The position numbers were made by a program, and so were the translations under genes. From Desulfobacteraceae bacterium RAAP-1 (lineage in GTDB: Bacteria; Desulfobacterota; Desulfobacteria; Desulfobacterales; Desulfatirhabdiaceae): DNA of 64,000 nt. The notes below the pieces were generated by a model. It saw only the letters and a list, made by a program, of their open reading frames with translations, was not told the origin of the DNA and did no database searches. Within the stretch, counting starts at the first letter, position 1, and each line of letters starts with the position of its first letter. The DNA is taken from contig LKPX01000004.1 of the NCBI GenBank assembly GCA_001443525.1, positions 1 through 64,000 on the forward strand, given 5' to 3'. Below, in pieces: positions 8,735 through 19,127 of the stretch.

Positions 8735-9649
8735 ATGAAACTGAGGCGCACCGTATTGTCCGTACCGGGACACATTCAAAAAATGCACGATAAGGCGCTG
8801 AATTCTGACGCAGACGCCGTCATGCTTGATCTGGAAGACAGTGTTCCCTTTGACAGCAAAACCGACGCGCGGAGCCGGATCATTCAATCTCTGCTGTCTC
8901 GCAACTGGACGGAGAAAACCGTGCTGTTCCGGATGAACAGTCTCGATACGCCGTTTGGCTATCGGGATATTCTGGAAGTGATCGAAGCCGCGGGTCATGT
9001 CATCGATGCAGTCGTAATACCTAAAATCAACGCCCCGGATGACGTGCATTTTGTCAGCCGGATGCTGGACGGCATTGAACTGAGCAAACGGTGGAACCGG
9101 CGCATCGGCATTGAAGCCTCCATCGAAACCGCCACAGGGCTCGAACATGTGTCTGAAATTGCGGCCTCCAGCAGCCGGATTCATACACTGGTTTTTGGGG
9201 TCGCTGATTATTCGGCCTCTATCGGCGCACGTCTGATCTCCCTGTCAGGCCATGGTGAGAAAGAGTCTGAGATTTATCCCGGTCATCGATGGCATTTCGC
9301 CATGAGCCGTATCGTCATGGCTGCAAAAGCCAGAAATCTTCAGGCAATTGACGCCCCTTACGGAAATTTCAGAGACCCGGAAGGGCTGACCCGAAGCGCC
9401 GCCATGGCATGCGCTCTGGGATATGACGGGAAATGGGTAATTCATCCGGATCAGATCAATGTCGTCAATCTGGCATTTACACCTTCGAAAGAAGACATTG
9501 ACCGCGCCGGCAGGGTGCTGACCGCACATAAGGAGGCTGTCTCCAAAGGACTGGGAGCAGTCGCTGTCGATGGCCGTATGGTGGATCAGGCCAGCGTCCG
9601 GCTGGCCGAACAGCTGTGGGAAAACGCTACACGTCTGGGATTGGTGTAG
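8735..9649 (+). CDS. CitE-like HpcH/HpaI aldolase/citrate lyase family protein (CoA-ester lyase)
   Basis: 304 aa, preceded by aaaggag. CitE-type TIM barrel: R(R)TVLSVPGH with H-QKM at the N-terminus, the Mg-binding MLDLEDSVPFDSK, the IPKINAP strand, the acidic IEASIETATGLEH helix and GKWVIHPDQI near the end. The family cleaves malyl-CoA, beta-methylmalyl-CoA, citramalyl-CoA or citryl-ACP, and the substrate cannot be picked from sequence alone. It stands alone, without CitD or CitF, which argues against citrate lyase proper. The propionyl-CoA synthetase elsewhere in the window makes a C3/C4 CoA-ester role plausible, but this is inference. Confidence 0.82.
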   Translation: MKLRRTVLSVPGHIQKMHDKALNSDADAVMLDLEDSVPFDSKTDARSRIIQSLLSRNWTEKTVLFRMNSLDTPFGYRDILEVIEAAGHVIDAVVIPKINAPDDVHFVSRMLDGIELSKRWNRRIGIEASIETATGLEHVSEIAASSSRIHTLVFGVADYSASIGARLISLSGHGEKESEIYPGHRWHFAMSRIVMAAKARNLQAIDAPYGNFRDPEGLTRSAAMACALGYDGKWVIHPDQINVVNLAFTPSKEDIDRAGRVLTAHKEAVSKGLGAVAVDGRMVDQASVRLAEQLWENATRLGLV

Positions 9650-9692
9650 TCATTATGATCGCCCAATGTATAAATATCGAGTTACGTAACGT

Positions 9693-9845
9693 ATGATACA
9701 GCCCATACAAACCCGGATATGTGCAGGCGATTGCCTGGATATTCTTGAGACATATCCAGATAATTATTTCAATTTGATTGTTACATCACCGCCGTATGCG
9801 GATAACAGAAATCAAACATACGGTGGTATTCATCCTGACCAATGA
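9693..9845 (+). pseudogene. N-terminal remnant of a site-specific DNA methyltransferase
   Basis: Fifty codons from ATG to TGA reading ICAGDCLDILETYPDNYFNL, then IVTSPPYADNR and TYGGIHPDQ. This is the start of an N4-cytosine/N6-adenine DNA methyltransferase of the beta/type III-like group: the GDCLDIL SAM-side motif, D-LIVTSPPY (catalytic motif IV) and the YGGIHPD-YV continuation. After the stop no further motifs can be followed, so only about 15 percent of the gene remains. It indicates a former restriction-modification or prophage gene. Confidence 0.72.
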
Positions 9846-9935
9846 GAAAAAGTTGTTCACTATAATTCAGGTATCAGCTGATATCGTGGCCAATTCAGCA
9901 CCCCACAAGAAATTCCCCCTCAATTTCACCCCTCA

Positions 9936-10001
9936 CATCCCTGGCATCATGACATCTGTAATCAGCAAGTGAAGTGGCCCTTGGTGATTACAGATGACGG
10001 C
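9936..10001 (-). pseudogene. Receiver-domain scrap (minus strand)
   Basis: On the minus strand bases 10001-9936 read AVICNHQGPLHLLITDVMMPGM-stop in part, closely matching the beta3 phosphorylation-site strand of hybrid-kinase receivers (GPIHLLLTDVVMPGM). The frame ends immediately afterwards. A perfect 12-bp inverted repeat (9953-9964 and 9985-9996) overlaps it. The match is short, so chance is not excluded. The 9650-10083 gap otherwise holds only the methyltransferase remnant. Confidence 0.45.
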
Positions 10002-10083
10002 CGATGCTTGAAAGTCATCTTCAACCGCGTATAGGATTTTCCAGAGATGGGTTGCATTATCCGTTTGATTCCTGAAACGAAAT

Positions 10084-11409
10084 ATGCTTAAACACAAAAT
10101 CATCGTGGCCGCATCCGTTCCGCTTATCGTCATCATTCATGGCCATATCGGATATTCACCCCCAATGATTTTCGTCGATATTTTCTACAATTGCGCAATG
10201 CTGGTGGCGCTCAGCGTCGTTTCCCGGTTTATCAATCAGCGCTGGGAAAGACGGACTCCCGCCGGAGTGCTGCTTCAGGGGATACTGTTCGGAAGCGCCG
10301 CAGTTATAGGAATGCTCCGTCCTGCGGTTTTGAGTCCGGGGGTGATTTTTGACGGCAGATCCATCATGATCAGCCTGTGCGGTCTCTTCTTTGGCCCTGC
10401 AGCCGCAATTCTGGCTTGCTGCATGGCCATTGTCTGCCGAGTCTTTCTGGGAGGCGTTGGCGCGTTGATGGGCGTTATGGTGATCCTGTCGTCGGGATGT
10501 ATCGGCGTTGTTTTTCATCAGCGCCGAAAAGAACACACATATATCATCAGCAGTTCACGGCTTCTGACATTCGGCCTGACAGTTCACGCCGCCATGCTGA
10601 TATTGATGTTCACACTACCGATCGATCTGGCCTTTTTGTCGCTGCGCCGCATCGCCATTTCGGTCATCACCATTTATCCGCTGGCTACCGTTCTGATCGG
10701 CAAAATTCTGTCCGATCAGGAAATCCATGATCAGTATGTAAAAAGACTGCATGATTCTCTGGCTGAAAAGGAAATTCTCCTGCGGGAAATCCATCATCGC
10801 ATTAAAAACAACCTGGCGGCCATCATTGGACTGATTGAGCTGCATCAGGCATCCGTGACAGATACCCAGACAAAAAACCACCTGTCCGAACTGAGCAGTT
10901 GTGTTCGTTCCATGACGCTGGTGCATGAAATGCTGTATGCGTCAGACAACCTTTCACAGATCAGGTTCGCCGAATATATCCAGAAAATCATCGATCACCT
11001 GCGGATGACATTCGGCATCGGCGTCAATATCCTCACGCAAGTGGATGCTTCGCCGGTCACCATGACGCTGGATACGGCTATTCCCTGCGGCATGATCGTC
11101 ACCGAGCTTGTCACCAACGCCTTCAAGTATGCGTTTCCAGAAAGTCGTCCCCGTTCAGGCAACAACGCCTGCCAAATCCGGGTGTCTCTGTCCAGACAGT
11201 CCGATATCTATTCCCTGACCGTTTCAGACAACGGCATGGGGTTGCCCTCCTCTTTGGACTGGCGTTCAACGCCGACACTGGGGCTGCTGCTGGTCAGAAT
11301 GCTGGGACAGCATCAGTTGGGGGGCCATATCGAACTGGATTCGAGCAATGGCGTGCTGTTTACCGTAACATTTTCCGTTCCGCATCAGGAAATCATCCAT
11401 GAGCAATAA
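10084..11409 (+). CDS. 5TM-LYT sensor histidine kinase with HisKA_2 (HWE-like) domain
   Basis: 441 aa. The N-terminal ~200 residues hold about five to six transmembrane helices with the 5TM-LYT pattern ([31 protein letters not shown]). A short linker leads to the phosphoacceptor box [19 protein letters not shown] (His at ~239), typical of HisKA_2. The HATPase domain follows, with an N box ([16 protein letters not shown]) and G boxes ([22 protein letters not shown]). Its last bases overlap the next gene by 11 nt, so the kinase and the hybrid response regulator/kinase at 11399 form a co-translated pair. The ligand is unknown; other 5TM-LYT proteins sense small extracellular or membrane signals. 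Confidence 0.88.
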   Translation: MLKHKIIVAASVPLIVIIHGHIGYSPPMIFVDIFYNCAMLVALSVVSRFINQRWERRTPAGVLLQGILFGSAAVIGMLRPAVLSPGVIFDGRSIMISLCGLFFGPAAAILACCMAIVCRVFLGGVGALMGVMVILSSGCIGVVFHQRRKEHTYIISSSRLLTFGLTVHAAMLILMFTLPIDLAFLSLRRIAISVITIYPLATVLIGKILSDQEIHDQYVKRLHDSLAEKEILLREIHHRIKNNLAAIIGLIELHQASVTDTQTKNHLSELSSCVRSMTLVHEMLYASDNLSQIRFAEYIQKIIDHLRMTFGIGVNILTQVDASPVTMTLDTAIPCGMIVTELVTNAFKYAFPESRPRSGNNACQIRVSLSRQSDIYSLTVSDNGMGLPSSLDWRSTPTLGLLLVRMLGQHQLGGHIELDSSNGVLFTVTFSVPHQEIIHEQ

Positions 11410-13360
11410 AACCGTTCAGGTCGTCGAAGATGACGGCATTCTGGCCGCACATCTGCAAAGCATGCTGACCCGCCTGGGATACCATCCTCTGCCGCCTATC
11501 GCCACCGGCGAAGCGGCCATCGCAGCCGCCATGCAGAATCGTCCGGATATCATCCTCATGGATATCCAGCTGGCAGACAATATCAGTGGCATCGCAGCAG
11601 CAATTCAGATTCAGTCATCCGCTCATATTCCGGTCATCTTTTTGACCGCATTCTCACAGGAAAGCCTGCTTCAGGAAGCCAGAGCCGCTGCACCGTACGG
11701 ATACCTGATTAAGCCGGTGCTGGAACGCGAACTGGCGGCCACCGTTTCGATGGCGCTGAATCGGCACGCACTGTATCAGGAGCTTCAGGAAAGCCGGGCT
11801 GCACTTGCAGAAAGCGAGGCAAACTATCGCACCCTGTTTGAAAAATCGCCGCTGGGCATCTTTCGCACGACCTTAAGCGGCAAAGCGCTGTTGGTGAACG
11901 CCGAAATGGCCAGAATTGTTGGATGCCACTCTCCGGAAGAAGCAGTGGCGAATTTCACTGATCTTTCCTGCCAGCTTTATGCTAACCCTGAGCGCCGTCA
12001 GGAATTTATCAGTCAGCTGCAAGCACACGGTGAAGTCAACCGGTTTGAATATCAGGGAAAGAGAAAAAACGGCGATGTCATGTGGATATCCATGAGCGCC
12101 AAACTGCGCCACGACATCGCCGGCAACGGATCCGTCATTGACGGATTCGCTGTGGATATCACCGAAGTCAGACACTCTGAAGAAGATCGGCAAAAGCTGG
12201 AACGACAGATTCAACAAACGCAAAAGCTGGAAAGCCTTGGGGTATTGGCTGGGGGTATCGCCCATGATTTCAACAATATTTTGATGGCGGTACTGGGCCA
12301 TGCCGAACTTGCCTTGAGTGAAATTTCACCCATGTCGGCGGCCAGAGACAGCATCCTGCAAATTGTTACTGCATCCCGACGTGCTGCGGATCTGTGCCGG
12401 CAGATGCTGGCATATTCCGGAAGAGCTACCTTCACGCTGGAACAGGTGGATCTCTGTGAACTGATCGAGGAAATGCTGCATCTTCTCAGAACGTCCATCA
12501 CCAAAAAGGCCGTGCTGAACCTGAACATGGAACATCATCTTCCCTTCATCAAGGCGGATCCCGGTCAGATCCGCCAACTGGTGATGAATCTGATCATCAA
12601 TGCCTCGGACGCCATCGGAACCCGAAGCGGGGTTATCACCATATCCGCAGGCGCAACCCGCTGCGATGAAGACTACCTGAGCAAAACCGAACTGTATGAA
12701 GAACTCACACCCGGCCTGTACGTGCACCTGGAAGTGACGGACACGGGTTGCGGCATGAATGCCGAAACCCGTTCACGGATTTTTGAGCCGTTTTTCACTA
12801 CCAAATTCACCGGACGCGGACTGGGACTGGCCGCGGCTATCGGCATTGTCCGCGCTCACAAAGGCGCACTGAAGGTTTACAGCGAGCTCGGACGGGGCAC
12901 CACCTTCAAAGTTCTTTTTCCAGCAATGGAGGATGCACAGGATCAGGCCCCGGCAGACAACAAAACGCTTACCCCTTGGCACGGCAAGGGAACGGTGCTT
13001 CTGGCGGACGATGAGGAAAGTCTGCGGGCGCTGGGCGCCAGAATGCTCGAAATGCTGGGGTTCACGGTGCTGACGGTATCCGATGGCCGGGAAGCTCTGG
13101 AAATTTATCAGAAACGCTGGAAGGAAATCGATCTGGTGCTGCTGGATCTCACCATGCCGCACATGGACGGCGCACAAACTTTCGGTGAACTGCGCCGCAT
13201 CAATCCGGATGTCCAGGTGATACTGGTCAGCGGCTACAGTCAGGAAGATGTCGCCGCCCGTTTTGCGGGAAAACATCTGGCCGGCGTACTGCAAAAACCC
13301 TACCCTTTGAGCAGCCTTCAGGAACTGCTCAAAGGTCTCGATTTTCAGAAGTCCGAATGA
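11399..13360 (+). CDS. Hybrid histidine kinase: receiver-PAS-HisKA-HATPase-receiver
   Basis: 653 aa, soluble. Residues 1-125: receiver with VVEDD, phospho-Asp in [10 protein letters not shown] in FLTAF and K in YLIKP. About 135-260: PAS domain ([13 protein letters not shown]) with the PAC end (GFAVDITE). About 275-340: HisKA with [13 protein letters not shown]. About 380-500: HATPase ([35 protein letters not shown]). About 530-645: second receiver with [18 protein letters not shown] and LQKPY. The first receiver probably accepts phosphate from the kinase encoded just upstream. No DNA-binding domain is present. The 3' end overlaps the convergent lipoprotein gene by 16 nt. Confidence 0.9.
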   Translation: MSNKTVQVVEDDGILAAHLQSMLTRLGYHPLPPIATGEAAIAAAMQNRPDIILMDIQLADNISGIAAAIQIQSSAHIPVIFLTAFSQESLLQEARAAAPYGYLIKPVLERELAATVSMALNRHALYQELQESRAALAESEANYRTLFEKSPLGIFRTTLSGKALLVNAEMARIVGCHSPEEAVANFTDLSCQLYANPERRQEFISQLQAHGEVNRFEYQGKRKNGDVMWISMSAKLRHDIAGNGSVIDGFAVDITEVRHSEEDRQKLERQIQQTQKLESLGVLAGGIAHDFNNILMAVLGHAELALSEISPMSAARDSILQIVTASRRAADLCRQMLAYSGRATFTLEQVDLCELIEEMLHLLRTSITKKAVLNLNMEHHLPFIKADPGQIRQLVMNLIINASDAIGTRSGVITISAGATRCDEDYLSKTELYEELTPGLYVHLEVTDTGCGMNAETRSRIFEPFFTTKFTGRGLGLAAAIGIVRAHKGALKVYSELGRGTTFKVLFPAMEDAQDQAPADNKTLTPWHGKGTVLLADDEESLRALGARMLEMLGFTVLTVSDGREALEIYQKRWKEIDLVLLDLTMPHMDGAQTFGELRRINPDVQVILVSGYSQEDVAARFAGKHLAGVLQKPYPLSSLQELLKGLDFQKSE

Positions 13361-14007
13361 ACGAACGCCCCCCGTTTTTTCTCGATACCGTCCAGAATGG
13401 CGGATACTGCATACTGCACGGTGAGCCGGGCGCTCTTTTCAGGGGTTGACGCGGCGTATTTTCCGGTCATGGTTTCTCCATGCCCCTTGATGGTTATGGA
13501 CGATTCATCTTTGGAATAAAAACGTGTCCAGAAATCAACGCCAAAGCTGTATTTGGCATCGTTCACCGATGATTCCACATGAATAAACTCCGGAATGGCT
13601 ACATAATCGTAATTACGAATTTCCGAATTATACGGGTCGCTTGGGGAAAGCATCTCAATGGCCTTGGTTTCGCTTCGAACCGGCCAGACCTCTACAGACT
13701 CAAATTCCACCCGAAGGGCCGTTCTCAGTTCGTTCTCGGCTTCCTGACCCAGCATATTCTTTATCTGCCGCCCGTTATAAGTGCTCATATATGTGTAATG
13801 AGAAAACTCATCGGGAATCAGCAGAAGCAGCCTGACAGGAATCGGCGGCTTTCCGTACTGCGAATAATCCACAGGCGTCAATGGACCCTTTGCAGTATCC
13901 ACGACATTGCCGCCGCCAAGGGTTTTCTGTTCCGGTCCGATCATCTCCATACATCCACTGGCCGTCACCAGCATCAGCAGCAAGCACACATACAGCATTC
14001 GTTTCAT
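13345..14007 (-). CDS. Exported lipoprotein of unknown function
   Basis: 220 aa from the ATG at 14007, which has a good Shine-Dalgarno (aaggag). A longer start at 14061 is unlikely because the shorter one begins a clean signal peptide. MKRMLYVCLLLMLVTASGC is a typical lipoprotein signal with the lipobox ending at Cys19. The mature part has no motif I recognise; it contains several YxY segments and a C-terminal VQYAVSAILDGI helix. It lies convergent to the hybrid kinase and diverges from the Cache kinase, so it may belong with that signalling set, but this is only position. Confidence 0.75.
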   Translation of the reverse strand: MKRMLYVCLLLMLVTASGCMEMIGPEQKTLGGGNVVDTAKGPLTPVDYSQYGKPPIPVRLLLLIPDEFSHYTYMSTYNGRQIKNMLGQEAENELRTALRVEFESVEVWPVRSETKAIEMLSPSDPYNSEIRNYDYVAIPEFIHVESSVNDAKYSFGVDFWTRFYSKDESSITIKGHGETMTGKYAASTPEKSARLTVQYAVSAILDGIEKKRGAFVHSDF

Positions 14008-14321
14008 GCCATCTCTCCTTAAAGTAAAAAATTGCTTCACCCTTTTCAAAACCCTTTTCAAAAAAGGATGAGATTGTCATTTTCATGTAAAGGAACAGCC
14101 ATCCCTTCGATCGTGAAATATTGATATCGTAAGCGATTGTACTTCAATATATTCCCTGTTCGAGGTGATCTCAAGCATATTTTTCTGCAAACCGGTATTT
14201 CACCACAAAATAATTCTCGACAAACCGATGAAAGAAACATAACGTTGCACCAGTGCAGGCACTACCCATATGTTTTTTTCTTCCGCCAAAAGAGGATCAT
14301 GACAACGCAGGCATATATGTC

Positions 14322-17075
14322 ATGTGGTTAGTAAAAAAATTTAACGATCTTCGCATTCGGTTCAAGCTCCTCATCATTTATTCCACGATCCTGGTATTGT
14401 CCCTGACACTGGCCAGTATCATCATCCATACCTATGTCCGCAAAACCCTCGAACAGAATATTGAAAGCGAACTTCAGAACACCACAACCACTATTCTTAA
14501 CATGGTCAAGACAGCCGCGGATGTTTCCATCAAAAATCATCTGAGGGCGCTGGCCGAAAAAAACCGGGAAATCGTCACGTTTTATTACGATCAGTTTCAC
14601 GCAGGGAAAATCAGCGAAGCTACCGCCAAAGCCCGCTGTCAGGAAGTGCTGCTGAGTCAGACCATCGGCAAGACGGGTTATATCTACTGCGTCAACAGCC
14701 ATGGCGTTATCGTCATTCATCCCAAAAAATCGCTGATCGGCGTGGATTTGTCCGGATATGAATTTATCAGAGAACAGATGCGACGTAAAAACGGGTATCT
14801 GGAATATGACTGGAAAAACCCGGAAGAGCACAAAACTCGTCCCAAAGCCCTGTATATGACTTATTTCGAGCCCTGGGACTGGATCATATCCGTATCCTCC
14901 TACCGCAGTGAATTCAACGAGCTGGTCAATGTAAGTGATTTCGAAAATCAGATCCTTTCCCTGCGTTTCGGGAAAACCGGTTATTCGTTTGTCATGGACA
15001 CTCATGGCACCCTGATCATTCATCCTTCGCTCAAGGGGAAAAATTTCTTTGATGCCACGGATGCCAACGGCCAGAAATATTTCAGGGAAATCTGCCAGCG
15101 AAAAAACGGGAAAATCATCTATTCCTGGAAAAATCCCGGGGAAAGCAAAGCGCGTCAGAAACTCGTCATTTTCAATTATATCCCTGAATTCAAATGGATT
15201 GTCGCTTCATCCAGTTATCTGGAAGAATTTCAGGCGCCTTTAACGACCGTCAGAGATATTTTCATTATCACCGTCATACTGACGCTATTGCTCTTTTCAC
15301 CCGCCACTTTTCTGATCAGCGCTTCCATTACCACCCCCCTCCAGGAACTCATGCGCCATTTTGCCGCAGGCGTTGACGGCGATACTTCTGTGCGCATGAA
15401 CCGCTCCAGCCGGGATGAAATCGGCCAGCTCGCTCATTATTTCAATGCGTTCATGGATCGTTTCGAAGCTTACCGGACAAAGCTGGAAACTGAAATCAGC
15501 GACCGGGAAAAAGCGGAAGCCACTATTCGCGAAAGCGAAGCCAAATACCGGGAGCTGGTTCAAAACGCCAACAGTATCATCCTGCGTATGGACACTCACG
15601 GCTATATCACTTTCTTCAATGAATTCGCTCAGATTTTCTTTGGCTACAATGAGAAGGAGGTCATCGGAAAAAACATTGTAGGTACCATCCTGCCCGAAAA
15701 CAGATGGGGAATCAACCCGCCGACCATCATCCCGGATACCATCGGCGGATATGAAGAAGGATACCGGTATCACGGCGCCGAAAATATCCTGAGAAACGGA
15801 CAGCCGGTCTGGATATCCTGGACCCGCAAGGCCATATACCATCCTTCCGGTAAGGTCATGGAATATCTGTGCATCGGCAATGACATCACCGACGCTGTTC
15901 AGTCCCAGAAAGAGACGCAGCGGCTGCGAAATTATCTCCAGGCTATTATCGACGCCATGCCATCCATTCTGATCGGTGTGGATCAGAATATGTACGTCAC
16001 TCTCTGGAACCAGGAAGCAGAAAAAGCCCAGGGCGTCTCCCGTGATCTTGCGCTCAATCAGCGGCTGGATGTCATCTTTCCCCGGCTGCAGCAACAGATG
16101 GATTTCGTAGCGCAGGCCATGACGGAAAAGTCCATAAAACAGCGCGAAAAAGTCCCGGACTGGCAGGATGAGGACATGCGGTACTCGGATATCATGATCT
16201 ACCCCATTCATGTGGAAGGCACATCCGGCGCTGTCATCCGGGTAGATGATGTCACGGCGCGGGTACGCATGGAAGACATGATGGTACAGACCGAAAAGAT
16301 GCTGTCGGTAGGAGGACTGGCCGCGGGCATGGCCCATGAAATTAACAATCCTCTGGGCGGAATGCTCCAAAGCGCTCAGAACATTTTGCGCCGGATATCG
16401 CCGGAAATGCCCGCCAACTGTCAGATCGCCCGGAACTGCGGCATATCGCTCGACGCCATGCGGGCTTACCTTGAACAGCGCGGCATCCTTAAATTCATCG
16501 AGAACATCCGGGAATCCGGGGAACGCGCTTCCAGAATCGTCAGCGACATGCTGAACTTCAGCCGCCGGAGTCAGTCCCGAAAATCATTCACATCTCTGGC
16601 CGAGCTTCTGGATCGTACCGTATCCCTGGCCGCTCATGATTATGATCTGAAGAAAAAATATGATTTCCGGAGCATCGAAATTGTTCGGGAATTCGCTCAG
16701 GATGTGCCACCCGTGTTCTGCACGCCCACGGAAATCGAACAAGTGATTTTAAATCTGCTGCGAAACGCCGCCCAGGCCATGAGCGGAGTTCCTCATCATC
16801 TGCCGCGAATTACCCTGCGCCTGTTCCGGGACAGCAACATGGCCCGCATCGAAGTGCTGGACAACGGCCCCGGTATAGACGAAAAAACCCAAAAGAGGGT
16901 GTTCGAACCCTTTTTCACCACCAAAGATGTCGGTATCGGCACGGGGCTGGGTCTGTCCGTTTCCTATTTTATCATTACACGAAATCATGGCGGCACCATG
17001 TCGGTCGTATCAAGCCCTTCCGATGGCGCCCGATTCATTGTCCAGCTGCCACTTGAGCAGGAACGGAATTTATGA
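14322..17075 (+). CDS. Double-Cache/HAMP/PAS sensor histidine kinase
   Basis: About 917 aa from the ATG at 14322 (MWLVKKFNDLRIRFKLL). One N-terminal transmembrane helix is followed by two tandem sCache_2-type modules, recognisable by the repeated KTGY(I/S)(Y/F)-(V)-HG-(V/L)IIHP and WDWII(S/A)-SSY signatures. A second membrane helix (~342-362), a HAMP linker and two PAS domains come next. HisKA then carries LAAGMAHEINNPLGGM and HATPase carries NLLRNAAQAM, DNGPGID and [20 protein letters not shown]. The periplasmic Cache pair implies sensing of a small organic molecule, and the kinase overlaps by 4 nt the NtrC-type regulator at 17072. Together they form a sigma-54 two-component system, plausibly for the acetate/propionate genes downstream (inferred). 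Confidence 0.9.
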   Translation: MWLVKKFNDLRIRFKLLIIYSTILVLSLTLASIIIHTYVRKTLEQNIESELQNTTTTILNMVKTAADVSIKNHLRALAEKNREIVTFYYDQFHAGKISEATAKARCQEVLLSQTIGKTGYIYCVNSHGVIVIHPKKSLIGVDLSGYEFIREQMRRKNGYLEYDWKNPEEHKTRPKALYMTYFEPWDWIISVSSYRSEFNELVNVSDFENQILSLRFGKTGYSFVMDTHGTLIIHPSLKGKNFFDATDANGQKYFREICQRKNGKIIYSWKNPGESKARQKLVIFNYIPEFKWIVASSSYLEEFQAPLTTVRDIFIITVILTLLLFSPATFLISASITTPLQELMRHFAAGVDGDTSVRMNRSSRDEIGQLAHYFNAFMDRFEAYRTKLETEISDREKAEATIRESEAKYRELVQNANSIILRMDTHGYITFFNEFAQIFFGYNEKEVIGKNIVGTILPENRWGINPPTIIPDTIGGYEEGYRYHGAENILRNGQPVWISWTRKAIYHPSGKVMEYLCIGNDITDAVQSQKETQRLRNYLQAIIDAMPSILIGVDQNMYVTLWNQEAEKAQGVSRDLALNQRLDVIFPRLQQQMDFVAQAMTEKSIKQREKVPDWQDEDMRYSDIMIYPIHVEGTSGAVIRVDDVTARVRMEDMMVQTEKMLSVGGLAAGMAHEINNPLGGMLQSAQNILRRISPEMPANCQIARNCGISLDAMRAYLEQRGILKFIENIRESGERASRIVSDMLNFSRRSQSRKSFTSLAELLDRTVSLAAHDYDLKKKYDFRSIEIVREFAQDVPPVFCTPTEIEQVILNLLRNAAQAMSGVPHHLPRITLRLFRDSNMARIEVLDNGPGIDEKTQKRVFEPFFTTKDVGIGTGLGLSVSYFIITRNHGGTMSVVSSPSDGARFIVQLPLEQERNL

Positions 17076-18946
17076 CATCGGATAATCCAGCGGCAATAGT
17101 TGTCAGGCAGACCGGAGATAAAATTCTCGTCATTGACGATGAGCCCATTGTCCGGGAAAGCATTGCCGCATACCTGGAAGACAGCGGTTTCACTGTATAT
17201 CAGGCGGAAAGCGGCCTGGATGGCATGAATATTTTCAGGTCTGAACATCCTGATCTAATGATGGTGGATCTTCGAATGCCCGGAATGGACGGGCTGGAGG
17301 TTCTCTCAACCGTATTGACGGAATCCCCAGACACTCCCATTCTGGTGGTATCGGGTACAGGCGTTATTCAGGACGCCATCGAAGCGCTGCGGATGGGAGC
17401 GCTCGATTTTATCACCAAACCCATTCTCGACATGGCGGTACTGGAACATGCGGTAACAACGGCATTGGAACGGACGCAACTTCGGGTGGAAAACCGGCGA
17501 TATCGGGAGCATCTCGAAGAAGAAGTGCAACAGCGCACTCACGATCTGACCGAACGCACACGAGCCCTTCAGGAAAGCCAGGCCAAATTTTCCGCTGTCA
17601 TTGAACTGTTTGAAGGCATTATCTATACCTGCACACGGGATTACCGCATTGAGTTCATGAATCGGAAACTCATGGAACATATTGGCCGGGACGCCGCAGG
17701 AGAGATATGCTACAACGCCCTGTATGGTCAGGAATCCCCCTGTCCGTGGTGTGTTAACGACATCGTTTTTCAGGGGAAAAGCGCTCAATGGGAAGCTAAA
17801 AACCCGCAGGATGGCTGCTGGTATTATGGTATCAACACCCCCATATTTGCCGAAGATGGACAGGTTGCCAAAATTCAGTCCATCGCCATAGACATTACCA
17901 AACGAAAAACCGCAGAAGAGGCCCTGCGGGAACAAGAAGCCTTACTGCGTGCTGAAAATGTCCGCCTTCGGTCATCTCTCAAAGGCAGTGGCCAGTTCGG
18001 CCCCATCATCGGCAAAAGCGCCGCCATGCGGAAGGTTTATGACACCATTTTGAAAGCCGCTCCCACAGATAACGGCGTAATCATCTACGGAGAGTCTGGA
18101 ACCGGCAAGGAACTGGTTGCTAAAACCATTCACGAACTGAGCAGCCGAAGCCAGAAGCCATTTATCACGGTCAATTGCGGCGCAATTCCGGACAATCTGA
18201 TTGAAAGCGAATTTTTCGGCTATAAAAAGGGGGCATTTTCCGGGGCCGTCAGCGACAAACCTGGATTTCTGGAACTCGCTCACGGAGGAACTCTTTTTCT
18301 AGACGAAGTGGGCGAAATCAATTTAAACCTTCAGGTCAAACTCCTCAGGGCCATCGAGGGCAACGGCCATATACCCGTTGGGGGTAACGCGCCCGTATAT
18401 GCCAATTTTCGTGTCATCGCCGCCACCCATCGTAATTTACACGAACGAGTGGAACAACAGATGATGCGGCAGGATTTTTATTACCGCATTCACATCATTC
18501 CCATCTACCTGCCGCCGCTGCGTCATCGCAAGGAGGACCTGCCGCTGTTGGTTCGCTATTTTCTGGGGCTTTTTACCCGTGATGACGCCGTTTTTTCGCT
18601 TCCGGAATCCATGACCCGCGCCATGCAGATTTACAACTGGCCAGGCAATGTCCGTGAACTCCAAAACATTCTCCAGCGTTACATCACGCTTCAGGAAATC
18701 GACCCCTGTCTCATGGCAAAAAGCACTCCTTCAAAAATACCCCCTGTTTCAGATGCTGATGACCCTCTTTTCCTCCTGCCATCTCAATCACTGTCCAGCC
18801 TTTCCGATATTCGCGGTGATGCCGAAAAATCATACATTGAGCGATGTCTCCAGGAAAATCAGTGGAAACGAGGGAAAGTCGCACGTATTCTAGGAGTGGA
18901 CCGGCGCACTCTGTTTCGCAAAATGAAGGCGTACGGGCTGTTATAG
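17072..18946 (+). CDS. NtrC-type sigma-54-dependent response regulator (receiver-PAS-AAA+-Fis HTH)
   Basis: 624 aa. Residues 10-130: receiver with VIDDEP, phospho-Asp in MMVDLRMPGMDG and ITKP. A coiled-coil linker (~135-170) leads to a PAS domain (~170-285) containing a CPWC pair. About 310-540: AAA+ domain with Walker A GESGTGKE, the sigma-54 contact loop GAFSGA (Ser instead of the usual Thr), Walker B TLFLDEVGE and R-fingers. The C-terminus is a Fis-type HTH (KVARILGVDRRTLFRKMKAYG). It is co-translated with the Cache kinase upstream. A sigma-54 promoter with upstream direct repeats lies 180 bases past its stop, making the transporter gene its most likely target. The S-for-T change in the loop is tolerated in other members. 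Confidence 0.93.
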   Translation: MTSDNPAAIVVRQTGDKILVIDDEPIVRESIAAYLEDSGFTVYQAESGLDGMNIFRSEHPDLMMVDLRMPGMDGLEVLSTVLTESPDTPILVVSGTGVIQDAIEALRMGALDFITKPILDMAVLEHAVTTALERTQLRVENRRYREHLEEEVQQRTHDLTERTRALQESQAKFSAVIELFEGIIYTCTRDYRIEFMNRKLMEHIGRDAAGEICYNALYGQESPCPWCVNDIVFQGKSAQWEAKNPQDGCWYYGINTPIFAEDGQVAKIQSIAIDITKRKTAEEALREQEALLRAENVRLRSSLKGSGQFGPIIGKSAAMRKVYDTILKAAPTDNGVIIYGESGTGKELVAKTIHELSSRSQKPFITVNCGAIPDNLIESEFFGYKKGAFSGAVSDKPGFLELAHGGTLFLDEVGEINLNLQVKLLRAIEGNGHIPVGGNAPVYANFRVIAATHRNLHERVEQQMMRQDFYYRIHIIPIYLPPLRHRKEDLPLLVRYFLGLFTRDDAVFSLPESMTRAMQIYNWPGNVRELQNILQRYITLQEIDPCLMAKSTPSKIPPVSDADDPLFLLPSQSLSSLSDIRGDAEKSYIERCLQENQWKRGKVARILGVDRRTLFRKMKAYGLL

Positions 18947-18953
18947 TTATTTT

Positions 18954-19032
18954 TTGGGACATAATTGCCTCGTTTTATATCCTACTGCTTTTACAATATA
19001 TCTATTCATAAATACATTAATTGGGACATTAT
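18954..19032 (+). promoter_or_regulatory. Direct repeats, candidate enhancer sites of the NtrC-type regulator
   Basis: TTGGGACATAAT (18954-18965) and TTGGGACATTAT (19021-19032) match at 11 of 12 positions and are 67 bases apart. They lie 96-174 bases upstream of the -24/-12 element, the usual distance for an upstream activator site. The AT-rich stretch in between could bend easily. Assignment to the neighbouring regulator is inferred. Confidence 0.5.
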
Positions 19033-19127
19033 TTTCCTATATCTAATGACAATTCATTTTTTATAAAATATTATAACAAATTGTTATTTATCATCAATTC
19101 TTGTTTTTCGTATTTACTGCAATGAGA

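Noticed and set aside
15297-16370. 357-aa minus-strand frame inside the Cache kinase
   Set aside because: Antisense shadow; the plus strand holds clear PAS, HisKA and HATPase motifs.
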